64,000 nucleotides of DNA from Hymenobacter lucidus (GTDB taxonomy: Bacteria > Bacteroidota > Bacteroidia > Cytophagales > Hymenobacteraceae), in assembly GCF_020447265.1 (NCBI RefSeq), contig NZ_JAJADR010000005.1, forward strand, positions 372,001 to 436,000. The letters run 5' to 3'. The translations under genes and the position numbers were made by a program. Position 1 is the stretch's first letter; every line of letters starts with the position of its first letter. Positions 16,685 to 24,389 of this stretch are shown here, piece by piece. The notes beneath the pieces are model-generated. The model searched no databases, was not told the origin of the DNA, and saw only the letters and a list, made by a program, of their open reading frames with translations.

Positions 16685-17479
16685 TTATACGCGCTTCATT
16701 ACGGCGCTGATACCGTCGGCGTAGATGACTGCCTCGTCGGTAAAGGGCTCCTCACCGCGGAATTTCTGCAGCAGTCGGGCCGTGGTGATGATATCCTTTT
16801 GGCAGTAATGCACGATGCGGGGCAGGTCGTTGTCGGTATAGTACACCCGGGCTACGTCGGCCCCGGTGATATCGTCCTTGGGCGTAGGAATGTTGAACAT
16901 GGCCGCCAGCAACGCCAATGACGTGTAGGATTTCCGGTCACCGAACTTCCAGAGCTCCATCGTGTCGAGGTGGGCAATTTCCCAGGGCTTTTTGCCGGCA
17001 ATATCGAGTTGGGGCGGCAGTGGTAGCCCGTTGATGAGTAGGCGCCGGCCCAGGTAGGGAAAGTCGAACTCCTTACCATTGTGGGCGCAGAGCAGATAGT
17101 TGGGCTTGCGGGCCAGCAGGGCCGAAAATTCGCGCAGCATTGCTACTTCATCGTGGTCGGCGAAGCTCTTGACGCGGAAATTCCACTGCTCCTCCTGCTT
17201 ATCGAAAGTGAAGCAGCCCACCGAAATGCACACCACCCGGCCAAATTCGGCGTAGATACCGGCCTGCTCAAACAGCGACGCGGCTTCCAGCTGGGAAGGC
17301 ATTTCCTCCACATCGGCGCGGGAGGAGCTCCAGCCTTTTTCGCGGCGCAGCGCGTGGCACTTATGCTCCCAGAGCAGCCGCAGCATCTCGTTTAGCTCAT
17401 CGTGGCAGCCTACGCAAGGCACAGTTTCAATGTCGAGCACAAACAGCTGCTCCAGGGAAATATTGCGTAGAATCTGCAT
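16685..17479 (-). CDS. PolB-like 3'-5' exonuclease family protein
   Basis: 264 residues from the ATG at 17479; a longer in-frame start at 17533 adds 18 residues and overlaps the likely promoter. It looks like the predicted 3'-5' exonuclease family related to the PolB exonuclease domain (RNase H-like fold). The first catalytic motif is FVLDIETVP with D16 and E18. ExoII appears as LCAHNGKEFDFPYLGRRL, and an ExoIII-like block as DLPRIVHYCQKDIITTARLLQKF. Probably a DNA or RNA trimming or repair nuclease; the substrate is unknown. It has no polymerase domain and no partner gene. Confidence 0.85.
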   Translation of the reverse strand: MQILRNISLEQLFVLDIETVPCVGCHDELNEMLRLLWEHKCHALRREKGWSSSRADVEEMPSQLEAASLFEQAGIYAEFGRVVCISVGCFTFDKQEEQWNFRVKSFADHDEVAMLREFSALLARKPNYLLCAHNGKEFDFPYLGRRLLINGLPLPPQLDIAGKKPWEIAHLDTMELWKFGDRKSYTSLALLAAMFNIPTPKDDITGADVARVYYTDNDLPRIVHYCQKDIITTARLLQKFRGEEPFTDEAVIYADGISAVMKRV

Positions 17480-17509
17480 AACGAGGCGCTCCAACCAGTA
17501 TCTGAATAC

Positions 17510-17517
17510 CGAAGATA
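17510..17517 (-). promoter_or_regulatory. Probable -7 element for the exonuclease gene
   Basis: On the minus strand this reads TATCTTCG, one base off TAnnTTTG and of the same form as elements before purH and the 26402 gene. It lies 31 bases upstream of the chosen ATG, which supports that start. Confidence 0.45.
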
Positions 17518-17939
17518 GGCCTTTGCGGCGCATAGCAACAGTAGCAGCGCAAAGAATTGCGCGAAGAATAGCGGGCTACAAGGCCCCAACTCAATATTTT
17601 TGCCCATTGCCTCAGCTTGGTCAAGCCTTCTTTCAAACACTACGCCGCCCACCTTCCGGCGGTGTGTGAAACCGGAAAGCGGGCGGCGGATGTCGGTTGG
17701 GTAGCGCGCGGAGGTGCGCCAGCTGGCTTTAGGCCAGCGCCGGGCGGCCGGTAAGCCATAAACCCAGCAGAACAATCAGGACCTGGCGACGTGGTTTTGG
17801 CATGGCAACCGACAGTTTAGGAACCAACCTCCAGTGACTCCGCTTGCCCTCCGTTTGCAGCGGATTTGGCGGGGTCATTGGTCATGCTGAAGGTGCGGCT
17901 TTTTACGAGGCCAGTCAATCACATGAATATGTGAGGCGC
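17518..17939. other. Intergenic region with no convincing gene
   Basis: About 420 bases between the exonuclease promoter and the response-regulator stop. The only coding-like signal is a 24-codon minus-strand frame at 17729-17803, which reads like a bare signal peptide (MPKPRRQVLIVLLGLWLTGRPALA, then stop). A small inverted repeat CTTTCCGG/CCGGAAAG-like near 17650-17680 is weak. I see no RNA gene. Confidence 0.4.
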
Positions 17940-18593
17940 TTAGGTGAGGCCCTGGCGCAGGGCCTTCGAAACGGCCTCGGTCATGGAGCGCACGTGCAGC
18001 TTTTCGTAGATTTTCTTGATGTGGGAGCGGACGGTATCGATGCTGATGCCGCGGTCGGCGGCAATCATCTTGTAGCTGTAGCCTTCCACGAGCAGCCCCA
18101 AAATTTCCTGTTCCCGGGCGCTCAGGTTGGCCGGCGACTCATCGGTGGCGGCTACCGGCGGCTTGGAACGCGGAAACAGGCGCAGCACCTGCCGAGCAAT
18201 GGCGGGCGTCATGGGGGCCCCGCCGAGTCGCACTTCCCCAATGGCATCGAGCAGCTTTACGGGAGGCGTTTTCTTGAGCAGGTAGCCGTCGGCCCCGGCG
18301 CAGATGGCTTCAAACACCCGGTCGTTGTCTTCGAATACGGTGAGCATCACCACGTTTACCTGGGGCGCGGCCTTCTTGATGCACTTGAGCCCCTCGATGC
18401 CGGTCATACCGGGCATATCGATATCCATCAGGATAACGTCGGGGGTAAGGCGGGCCACGTCGGTGGCGGCCTGGGTGCAGTTGCCCAGGGCTCCCACCAG
18501 CTCCAGCCCCTGGCTGCCGGCCAGCAGCTGACTAAGGCTGGCCCGCAGATCGGAGTTGTCTTCGTAAATCAGGACGCGGGTGGGAGTTTCCAT
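17940..18593 (-). CDS. NarL/FixJ-type response regulator
   Basis: A 217-residue two-component regulator. The N-terminal receiver has E11-D12, phosphoacceptor D57 (ILMDIDMPG) and K-region VVMLTVFEDND. The C-terminal LuxR-type helix-turn-helix starts LSAREQEILGLLVEGYSYKMIAADRGISIDTVRSHIKKIYEKLHVRS. It lies downstream of the propeller sensor kinase in the same orientation with a 109-base gap, making a likely cognate pair. TATCTTCA at 18621-18628 (minus strand) may be its own -7 element. Confidence 0.93.
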   Translation of the reverse strand: METPTRVLIYEDNSDLRASLSQLLAGSQGLELVGALGNCTQAATDVARLTPDVILMDIDMPGMTGIEGLKCIKKAAPQVNVVMLTVFEDNDRVFEAICAGADGYLLKKTPPVKLLDAIGEVRLGGAPMTPAIARQVLRLFPRSKPPVAATDESPANLSAREQEILGLLVEGYSYKMIAADRGISIDTVRSHIKKIYEKLHVRSMTEAVSKALRQGLT

Positions 18594-18702
18594 CGGTAGT
18601 AAGCAGGTGTGTTGGAGCAGTGAAGATACGGCAGCCCTAGGCTTAGTTGGGCCTACATGATAATGTGACTGGCCGATAAGAACCCTTCGGTCAGGCTTAT
18701 AA

Positions 18703-21700
18703 TCAGCTTTTTAGCGGCACGCTCAGGTGCAGCAGCGTGCCCTGGCCGGGCGCGGTCCGGATGTCGAGCTGGCCTTTCATGGCGGCAGCCCGGCTGCGCA
18801 TGTTGGTCAGGCCGTTGCCGCCGCCCTGGGCCGGCGCGTTCGGGTCGAAGCCCACGCCATCGTCCTGCACGGTAAGCTCCAGCCGGTGGTGCTCGTAGGT
18901 GAGGGCAATGGCGGCCTGGCTGCACTGCGCGTACTTGGCGAGGTTATTTACGGCTTCCTTGAAGAGCAGGAAAAACTCCCGGCGCACCCGCATGTTCAAG
19001 CGCAGGCCAGTGGTAGAAGGATCCGCCTTGAAGGTAAAGTCGATGCCACGGGCTTCGAGTACGTCGGAGGCGAAGCTGCGCATGCGGGCCACCACGTCCT
19101 CCATCGAATCATGGGCCGGGTTGATGGACCACACGATGTCGTCCATGGCATCGAGCATGCGGCGCGAACTGTCGCCAATCTGGTCGAGCAACGCGGTGGC
19201 CTGCTCGGTGCGCTGGTTGTGCTGGTGGGTGCGGGCAATCTGGCTCAGAATGGAGATGCTGCTGAGCGTGGAGCCCATGTCGTCGTGCAGGTCGCGGGCA
19301 ATGTTGTGGCGCACCCGCTCCAGAGCCAGCAGCTGGTTGATGCGCATCCGGTAGGCCAGAAACAGCAGCCCAAACAGCACCCAGCTCGCCAGAATACGGA
19401 ACCACCAGGTGCCATACCACGGCGGCTGCACCACAATAGTGAGGGCCGTACCGCGCGGGTTCCAGATACCGTCGTTGTTGGTGGCCCGCACCCGGAAGGT
19501 GTAGGTGCCGGGGTCGAGGTTAGTATAGGTGGCTTCGCGCTTGGTGCCGGCCTGCACCCAGTCGGGGTCGAAGTTTTCGAGCATGTAGGCGTAGCGGTTC
19601 TTCTCGGGCAGCCGGAAATTGAGGGCCGCGAATTCCAGGGAGAAGAAATAGTCGCTCGGGGCCAGCTGAATAGCGCGGCGCACCGTAATGCTGGTATCAA
19701 GCTCCACGAGCTGATTGAACTTGCGGAAGCCGGTGAGTACCACCGGCGGGGCCGTGGCGTTGGTGCGCACGGCCGCCGGCACAAAGCTCACCAGCCCCTG
19801 CACGCCGCCGAAGTACAGCCGCCCGCGCCGCCCCTTGTAGTAGCCACCGGCATTGAACTCGTCGAAGGGTAACCCGTCGCGCGTGTCGAAGGTGTAGAAC
19901 TGACTGGTGCCGGGCGTGAAGCGGGCCAGCCCCTTGTTAGTCGACAGCCACAGATTGTTCTGGTTGTCTTCCAGAATGCCGTATACCACGTCGTTGGGCA
20001 GGCCCTGGGGCTCCCGGAACGTAGTAAACAGGCCGCGGCTGGCATCGTCGAGGCGGCAGAAGCCACCACCCTCAGTGCCCACCCACAGTTGTCCGGTATG
20101 ATCTTCCAGAATGGAGCGCACAAAGTTGCTGCTCAAGCTGCGCGGATTCCGGTCGTCGGTCCGGAAAGACTGAAAACGGCCCGTAGCTGGGTTGTAGCGG
20201 CACAGTCCGCCCCCGCCGGTGCCCACCCAGATGCTGCCGGCGCGGTCCTGGTGCACCACCCGCACGAAGTTGTTGCTGAGACTGGTGGGGTCGTGGGGCA
20301 CGTTGCGAAAGGCCGTAAACTGCTGCCGTTCGGGCTCAAACCGGTTCAGGCCGCCCTCAGTACCCACCCAGAGCCGGCCCTTGGGGTCTTCGTAGATGGT
20401 GCGCACGTAGTCTTCGCTCAGGCTGCCTTGCACGGCCGGGTCGTGGCGGTAGTGTACAAACCGGGTAGCGCCCGGCTCCAGGCAGTCGAGGCCCTGGCTC
20501 TGGGTGCCCACCCACAGCCGCCCGCGCCGGTCGAGGCACAGGGCCCGCACGAAGTCTTCACTCAGGCTGCCAGCATCGTTGGGGTCGTGGCGGAACGTGC
20601 GCTGCTGACCGGTGCCGGGCTCGTAGCAGATCAGGCCCTGGCTTTCGGTGCCCACCCACACCCGGCCGGCGGCGTCCTCACTCACAGCCCACACCGGCCC
20701 TTTCGGCTCGGGGTAAGCGGCAAAGGCGCTGGGTTGCGCCTCGAAGCTACTTACGCCGCCTTCGGTACCGGTCCAGAGCAGCCCCGAGCGGTCCTGGAAT
20801 ACCGACAGCACCGTGTTATCGGGCAGACTCCGGGGCCGGCCGCTCTGGTGTTGATAAGTGCTGAAGGAGTTGGTTGCCGGGTCATGGCGCAGCAGGCCTT
20901 TGTTGGTGGCAATCCAGAGGGTGTGCTGCTGATCCAGAAACAGCGCCCGGATGGCCTCGCCGGGGCCATCGGGCCGGCTTCCCACGGCGCGCGGGGCACC
21001 GGTAGCCGGTATGTACCACAGTCCGTCGGTTTCGGTGCCCACCCACAGGCCACCGTGCGTATCGGGCTGCAGGGTGGTAATGGCGCTGGCGGCCTGCCAG
21101 CGCGGGTCGGCCTGCAGGTGGCCGGTGCGGGTATTCAGAAAGCTGAGGCGCCCTTCGCCGGTGCCCACCCACAGGCGGCCATCGGTGCTTTGGGCAATGG
21201 CCCGCACGGAGTTGCGCCGCAGGTTTTCGGTGGGCGTAATGGCGTGAATAAAGCGCTGAAAGTGGTTGCGGGTGGGCACGAAACGGTGCAGCCCGCCCTC
21301 AGTACCCGCCCACACCTGCCCCTGCCGGTCGCAGAACACGACCCGCACGAAGTTGTCGGCCAGGCCGTTCACGTCGTTGGGCTCATATTCGAAAGTGCGG
21401 AATCGGCCCGTAATGGGGTTGTAGCGGCACACTCCTCCCCCTCCGGTACCCACCCAGAGCTGGCTCTGCTGGTCCTGGGCCAGAGAGAGAATGAAGTTGC
21501 TGCTCAGGCTACCCGAGTGCTGGGGGTCGTTGCGAAACACCCGAAACTCGACGCCATCGTAGCGACTCAGGCCGTCCTGGGTGCCAAACCAGAGGAAGCC
21601 CTGCCGGTCCTGCACAATGCTGTAGACGCTGTTTTCCGATAAGCCCTGGGCGGCCGTGAGCGTGTGAAACGTGAGCGAGGACGTGCTTTGGGCCGTAGCG

Positions 21701-21771
21701 GCGTAGCCCGCCCCGCTCAGCGCCAAGCTCAGTAACCCAATGCGCAGCCACGCCAGAAGTGAGTAAGTCAT
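18703..21771 (-). CDS. Propeller-sensor histidine kinase
   Basis: A 1022-residue membrane sensor kinase from the ATG at 21771; an in-frame ATG 42 bases upstream is also possible. It begins with a signal sequence (LLSLALSGAGYAATAQ). About 14 two-component-regulator propeller repeats follow (LWVGTxxGGLxRYxP type), enough for two seven-bladed propellers, then a Y_Y_Y domain (YAYMLENFDPDWVQ...YTFRVRATNNDG), one membrane helix (WFRILASWVLFGLLFLAYRM), a HisKA_3 box (NIARDLHDDMGSTLSSISI) and an ATPase with VQDDGVGFDP and NGLTNMRSRA. It is probably periplasmic-ligand controlled, and it phosphorylates the regulator at 17940. No carbohydrate locus is adjacent to suggest the ligand. Confidence 0.93.
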   Translation of the reverse strand: MTYSLLAWLRIGLLSLALSGAGYAATAQSTSSLTFHTLTAAQGLSENSVYSIVQDRQGFLWFGTQDGLSRYDGVEFRVFRNDPQHSGSLSSNFILSLAQDQQSQLWVGTGGGGVCRYNPITGRFRTFEYEPNDVNGLADNFVRVVFCDRQGQVWAGTEGGLHRFVPTRNHFQRFIHAITPTENLRRNSVRAIAQSTDGRLWVGTGEGRLSFLNTRTGHLQADPRWQAASAITTLQPDTHGGLWVGTETDGLWYIPATGAPRAVGSRPDGPGEAIRALFLDQQHTLWIATNKGLLRHDPATNSFSTYQHQSGRPRSLPDNTVLSVFQDRSGLLWTGTEGGVSSFEAQPSAFAAYPEPKGPVWAVSEDAAGRVWVGTESQGLICYEPGTGQQRTFRHDPNDAGSLSEDFVRALCLDRRGRLWVGTQSQGLDCLEPGATRFVHYRHDPAVQGSLSEDYVRTIYEDPKGRLWVGTEGGLNRFEPERQQFTAFRNVPHDPTSLSNNFVRVVHQDRAGSIWVGTGGGGLCRYNPATGRFQSFRTDDRNPRSLSSNFVRSILEDHTGQLWVGTEGGGFCRLDDASRGLFTTFREPQGLPNDVVYGILEDNQNNLWLSTNKGLARFTPGTSQFYTFDTRDGLPFDEFNAGGYYKGRRGRLYFGGVQGLVSFVPAAVRTNATAPPVVLTGFRKFNQLVELDTSITVRRAIQLAPSDYFFSLEFAALNFRLPEKNRYAYMLENFDPDWVQAGTKREATYTNLDPGTYTFRVRATNNDGIWNPRGTALTIVVQPPWYGTWWFRILASWVLFGLLFLAYRMRINQLLALERVRHNIARDLHDDMGSTLSSISILSQIARTHQHNQRTEQATALLDQIGDSSRRMLDAMDDIVWSINPAHDSMEDVVARMRSFASDVLEARGIDFTFKADPSTTGLRLNMRVRREFFLLFKEAVNNLAKYAQCSQAAIALTYEHHRLELTVQDDGVGFDPNAPAQGGGNGLTNMRSRAAAMKGQLDIRTAPGQGTLLHLSVPLKS

Positions 21772-21973
21772 ACAGGAAGCTAAGCTGCTAATCAGCACAC
21801 AATGATACCGCATGAAACCTAGCTGATATCGGACTGCAACCTAGGAATTTCCTGCTTTTGCCCAAGCTGGCGGAAGCAGCAGGCATATGGAAGTGCTTCG
21901 GTTTGGATGAATATTTTTTAACTGACTCAACGGCTGGTAGCACGGCCTAGCGTGGATTGGTGGAATAGCCGGC

Positions 21974-21981
21974 TACTTTTG
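21974..21981 (+). promoter_or_regulatory. Probable -7 element for the PhyH gene
   Basis: TACTTTTG matches TAnnTTTG exactly and lies 43 bases before the start of the PhyH-type gene. No clear -33 element at the usual distance. Confidence 0.55.
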
Positions 21982-22024
21982 ATTTATTGCCGCTTCAACC
22001 CGGCCCAGCCTCTATCACCAGCCT

Positions 22025-23059
22025 ATGAGCAAGCAAATAATCAGCGTCAGTTCGGCGGAAACCGGGCAGTTGGGTGTCTGGCACCTGAAGCGCTTCTGGG
22101 CGCACACCCTGGCCCGGCGCACCGGCCAACCAACCGAGTCGGCTGAGAATGACTGGCGCTTCAACAACATCTTGCTGAATGGCCTGGGCCTGCCGCTGGA
22201 AGAAACGCTGGGGTACTTATTGCAGGCGGCCCCGGACTTCGCTGAGTTTGAGCACTGGATTCTGGGTAAGAACGAGGGCACAATTGCCCCCGAGCAGATT
22301 GAGCGGCTGAACAGTATTTTCTCCGGCCAGCCCTACGGGGAAACGCTCCGGGCGCATTTGCGCGAAATTGATGCCCACGAAAACGTGCTCAGCGCCGCCG
22401 ACCTGCGCTTTTGGGAGGAAAACGGCTACGTGGTGGTGCGCGAGGCGGTGCCGCGGGAGCAAGCCCGAGCCACGGAACGGGCGGTGTGGGAGGCGCTGGA
22501 CATGGACCCTGACAAGCCCGCTTCCTGGTACGAAAAGCCTATCGGCAAGGGCATCATGATGAACTTCTACCACCACCCTACGCTGCGGGCCAACCGGCAG
22601 TCGATGCGGATTCAGAAGGCCTTTGCCCAGCTCTGGCGTACCCCCGACCTATGGGCTACCACCGACCGCACCAGCTTCAATCCGCCCGAAACGCCTAATC
22701 TACCCTTTCAGGGTCCCCGGCTGCACTGGGATATGCGCCTGCAACCGCCGTTTCACTTCGGCACCCAGGGCCTGCTCTACCTCTGCGACACGCCCGCCGA
22801 GCAGGGCGCGTTCTGCTGCGTGCCGGGCTTTCACCGCCGGCTCGAACAGTGGCTGGCCGACCTACCCGCCGGCACCGACCCCCAGCGCGTGAATCTGGAC
22901 GCGCAGGCCGTGCCCATTGCGGCCCAGGCTGGCGACCTGGTTATCTGGCACCACTTCCTGCCCCACGGCAGCAGCCCCAACCGTGGCACCTACCCCCGCA
23001 TCGTGCAATACATGAATATGTACCCGGTGGAGTTTCGGGAAAGTATGGCGAGCCTGTAA
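22025..23059 (+). CDS. Phytanoyl-CoA dioxygenase (PhyH) family protein
   Basis: A 344-residue Fe(II)/2-oxoglutarate-dependent oxygenase-like protein. The iron triad is visible as H234 and D236 (LHWDM) with H314 (FLPHGSSPNRG), and R319 or R325 is placed to bind 2-oxoglutarate. The N-terminal ~120 residues are a helical extension not seen in minimal PhyH domains. The substrate is unknown; family members hydroxylate lipids, amino acids or small metabolites. The following gene starts 2 bases after its stop. Confidence 0.85.
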   Translation: MSKQIISVSSAETGQLGVWHLKRFWAHTLARRTGQPTESAENDWRFNNILLNGLGLPLEETLGYLLQAAPDFAEFEHWILGKNEGTIAPEQIERLNSIFSGQPYGETLRAHLREIDAHENVLSAADLRFWEENGYVVVREAVPREQARATERAVWEALDMDPDKPASWYEKPIGKGIMMNFYHHPTLRANRQSMRIQKAFAQLWRTPDLWATTDRTSFNPPETPNLPFQGPRLHWDMRLQPPFHFGTQGLLYLCDTPAEQGAFCCVPGFHRRLEQWLADLPAGTDPQRVNLDAQAVPIAAQAGDLVIWHHFLPHGSSPNRGTYPRIVQYMNMYPVEFRESMASL

Positions 23060-23061
23060 AT

Positions 23062-23913
23062 ATGTGTGCACTTAAAAATTATGAAACAATGGCTACTGAC
23101 GGAGTAAAAGTTATTGACGGCGACCTAGCCCACGATGTTTACTACACCTTTATGGATATGTATGATGCCGGCAAGCCCCTATCCGAAATACAGGCTACCG
23201 TTGAGCAGTTGCAGGCCGGTAATAATGACGACTTCGACGACGAGATTTTTATAACGGTCTATGCATTGGCGCTCTGGGAAATCGGGGCGCTTAGCCCGGA
23301 AATACTAGTCCAGGTGCAGCACGCTATTGAGCAAGATGCCTTTGCCCGATACCTGACGCAGGAAGAAGGACAATCCGGTGAAGCCCGCAGCAGGCAGCAG
23401 ATGCTGGAGCAGTTTTGGCAGAAAATCAACCGGCCCAATGCCTGTATCCGGAAGCATGAAGCCACGAAGCCCCCGAAGAAGCCCGTCTTCAATACCGACG
23501 ACGTGCTGACCTTTCAGCTTATTCCCGACGGCGTTTACTGCATAACTGTCTTACTCTCGATATCTCAGGGCCGATATAGCGGATATAATTTCATTCTCCA
23601 TACCTACACCGGTGCCACCAAACCGACGATGGATGACGTTATGAAAGGGAAAGTGTTGGCGCATCCTGCTGTACCGGGCTCTATAAGTGAGCGAATTGCG
23701 TTTACCGCTATTGGCATTACCCACAAAGACCTCTTAGCCTGTGCCGACCGATTCGAATGTATCGGCCGGCTCGATATTAATGAACAGGCGCGGCGGCTCG
23801 GCTGCCAAAGCGGCGCTACTTGCTTCGCAAGCTTCACCAGTGGTTTTCGGTATCTCGAACGAGGAAGTTTGCCTTACCGAGCCAGGAAGTATTCTATTCG
23901 AAACTTGCTATAA
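23062..23913 (+). CDS. Hypothetical protein, possible Imm26-like C-terminal domain
   Basis: 283 residues from the ATG at 23062 (the ATG at 23089 is an alternative). The first ~90 residues are acidic and helical (DMYDAGKPLSEIQATVEQL, DDFDDEIFITVYALALWEIGAL). From about residue 138 the KKPVFNTDDVLTFQLIPDGVYCITVLL segment resembles the entry of Imm26-type immunity domains, but this is a weak likeness. Composition is low in G+C (26 of 60 at 23101-23160), unlike the neighbouring PhyH gene. A family-type palindromic terminator follows at once. Function unknown. Confidence 0.5.
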   Translation: MCALKNYETMATDGVKVIDGDLAHDVYYTFMDMYDAGKPLSEIQATVEQLQAGNNDDFDDEIFITVYALALWEIGALSPEILVQVQHAIEQDAFARYLTQEEGQSGEARSRQQMLEQFWQKINRPNACIRKHEATKPPKKPVFNTDDVLTFQLIPDGVYCITVLLSISQGRYSGYNFILHTYTGATKPTMDDVMKGKVLAHPAVPGSISERIAFTAIGITHKDLLACADRFECIGRLDINEQARRLGCQSGATCFASFTSGFRYLERGSLPYRARKYSIRNLL

Positions 23914-23956
23914 AGCAACAGCGGCGCCTGAAGACTCAGGTGCCGCTGTTGCTTTT
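23912..23956. terminator. Palindromic terminator, family copy 3
   Basis: A 20-bp stem (23912-23931 with 23936-23955) with one G-T wobble and loop AGAC. The core GCGGC-GCCTGA-AGAC-TCAGGT-GCCGC is the same 26-base design as the hairpins at 5842 and 7957. It serves both this convergent gene pair strands. The left arm starts at the stop codon of the upstream gene. Confidence 0.9.
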
Positions 23957-24389
23957 AGTTGTGCTTGTATCTATTTAGCAGCCTTTCTATTTCATCTGTT
24001 GAACCGTTGAGCCCAGCAATAGCAATTGCATCGAGCCGCCGCTGAGTCTGGTGCTGGGTTACGATTAAGTAATCCAGCGAACCTGCTTTCCCGCTGTAAA
24101 CGGATTCAATCTTTACCTGAATAAATTTCCAGCGCAAAAAACCAGTTGCAGGCGTCCAGAGGCCGGTAGAGGCAAGCTTCAATGCGACGCTGGGATAAGC
24201 CAGTGCCTTTACACTGAACAAAATGGAAGCCGTACCCAGGCATGAAAAGAAGACTACAGCCGTAAAATTCGGTGGTTGATTTACCGATTCCCAGCCTGCC
24301 ACGACCAGCAAAACAAAGCCAATGAACAACCCGAAGTACCCGCCTTGCGCTGAAGTGTGAAAAACGTGCGGGTACTCCTCGGGCTCCAC
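23955..24389 (-). CDS. Small membrane protein of unknown function
   Basis: A 144-residue protein with a GTG start placed directly against the aspS stop codon (TAAGTG on the minus strand), so it is translationally coupled to aspS. It has two membrane helices (about 20-36 and 42-64) and a C-terminal cytoplasmic part (LRWKFIQVKIESVYSGKAG...LDAIAIAGLNGSTDEIERLLNRY). That layout resembles STM3941-like or PH-domain-like small membrane proteins. Function unknown. Confidence 0.65.
   Translation of the reverse strand: MEPEEYPHVFHTSAQGGYFGLFIGFVLLVVAGWESVNQPPNFTAVVFFSCLGTASILFSVKALAYPSVALKLASTGLWTPATGFLRWKFIQVKIESVYSGKAGSLDYLIVTQHQTQRRLDAIAIAGLNGSTDEIERLLNRYKHN

Noticed and set aside
19780..21600. Regularly spaced CCCACCCA-type repeats that look CRISPR-like
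   Set aside because: They encode the WVGT repeats of the propeller sensor and vary codon by codon; repeats and spacers are not separable.
20089..21642. Long plus-strand frame opposite the propeller kinase (517 codons)
   Set aside because: It is antisense to the propeller repeats, which explain its periodicity.
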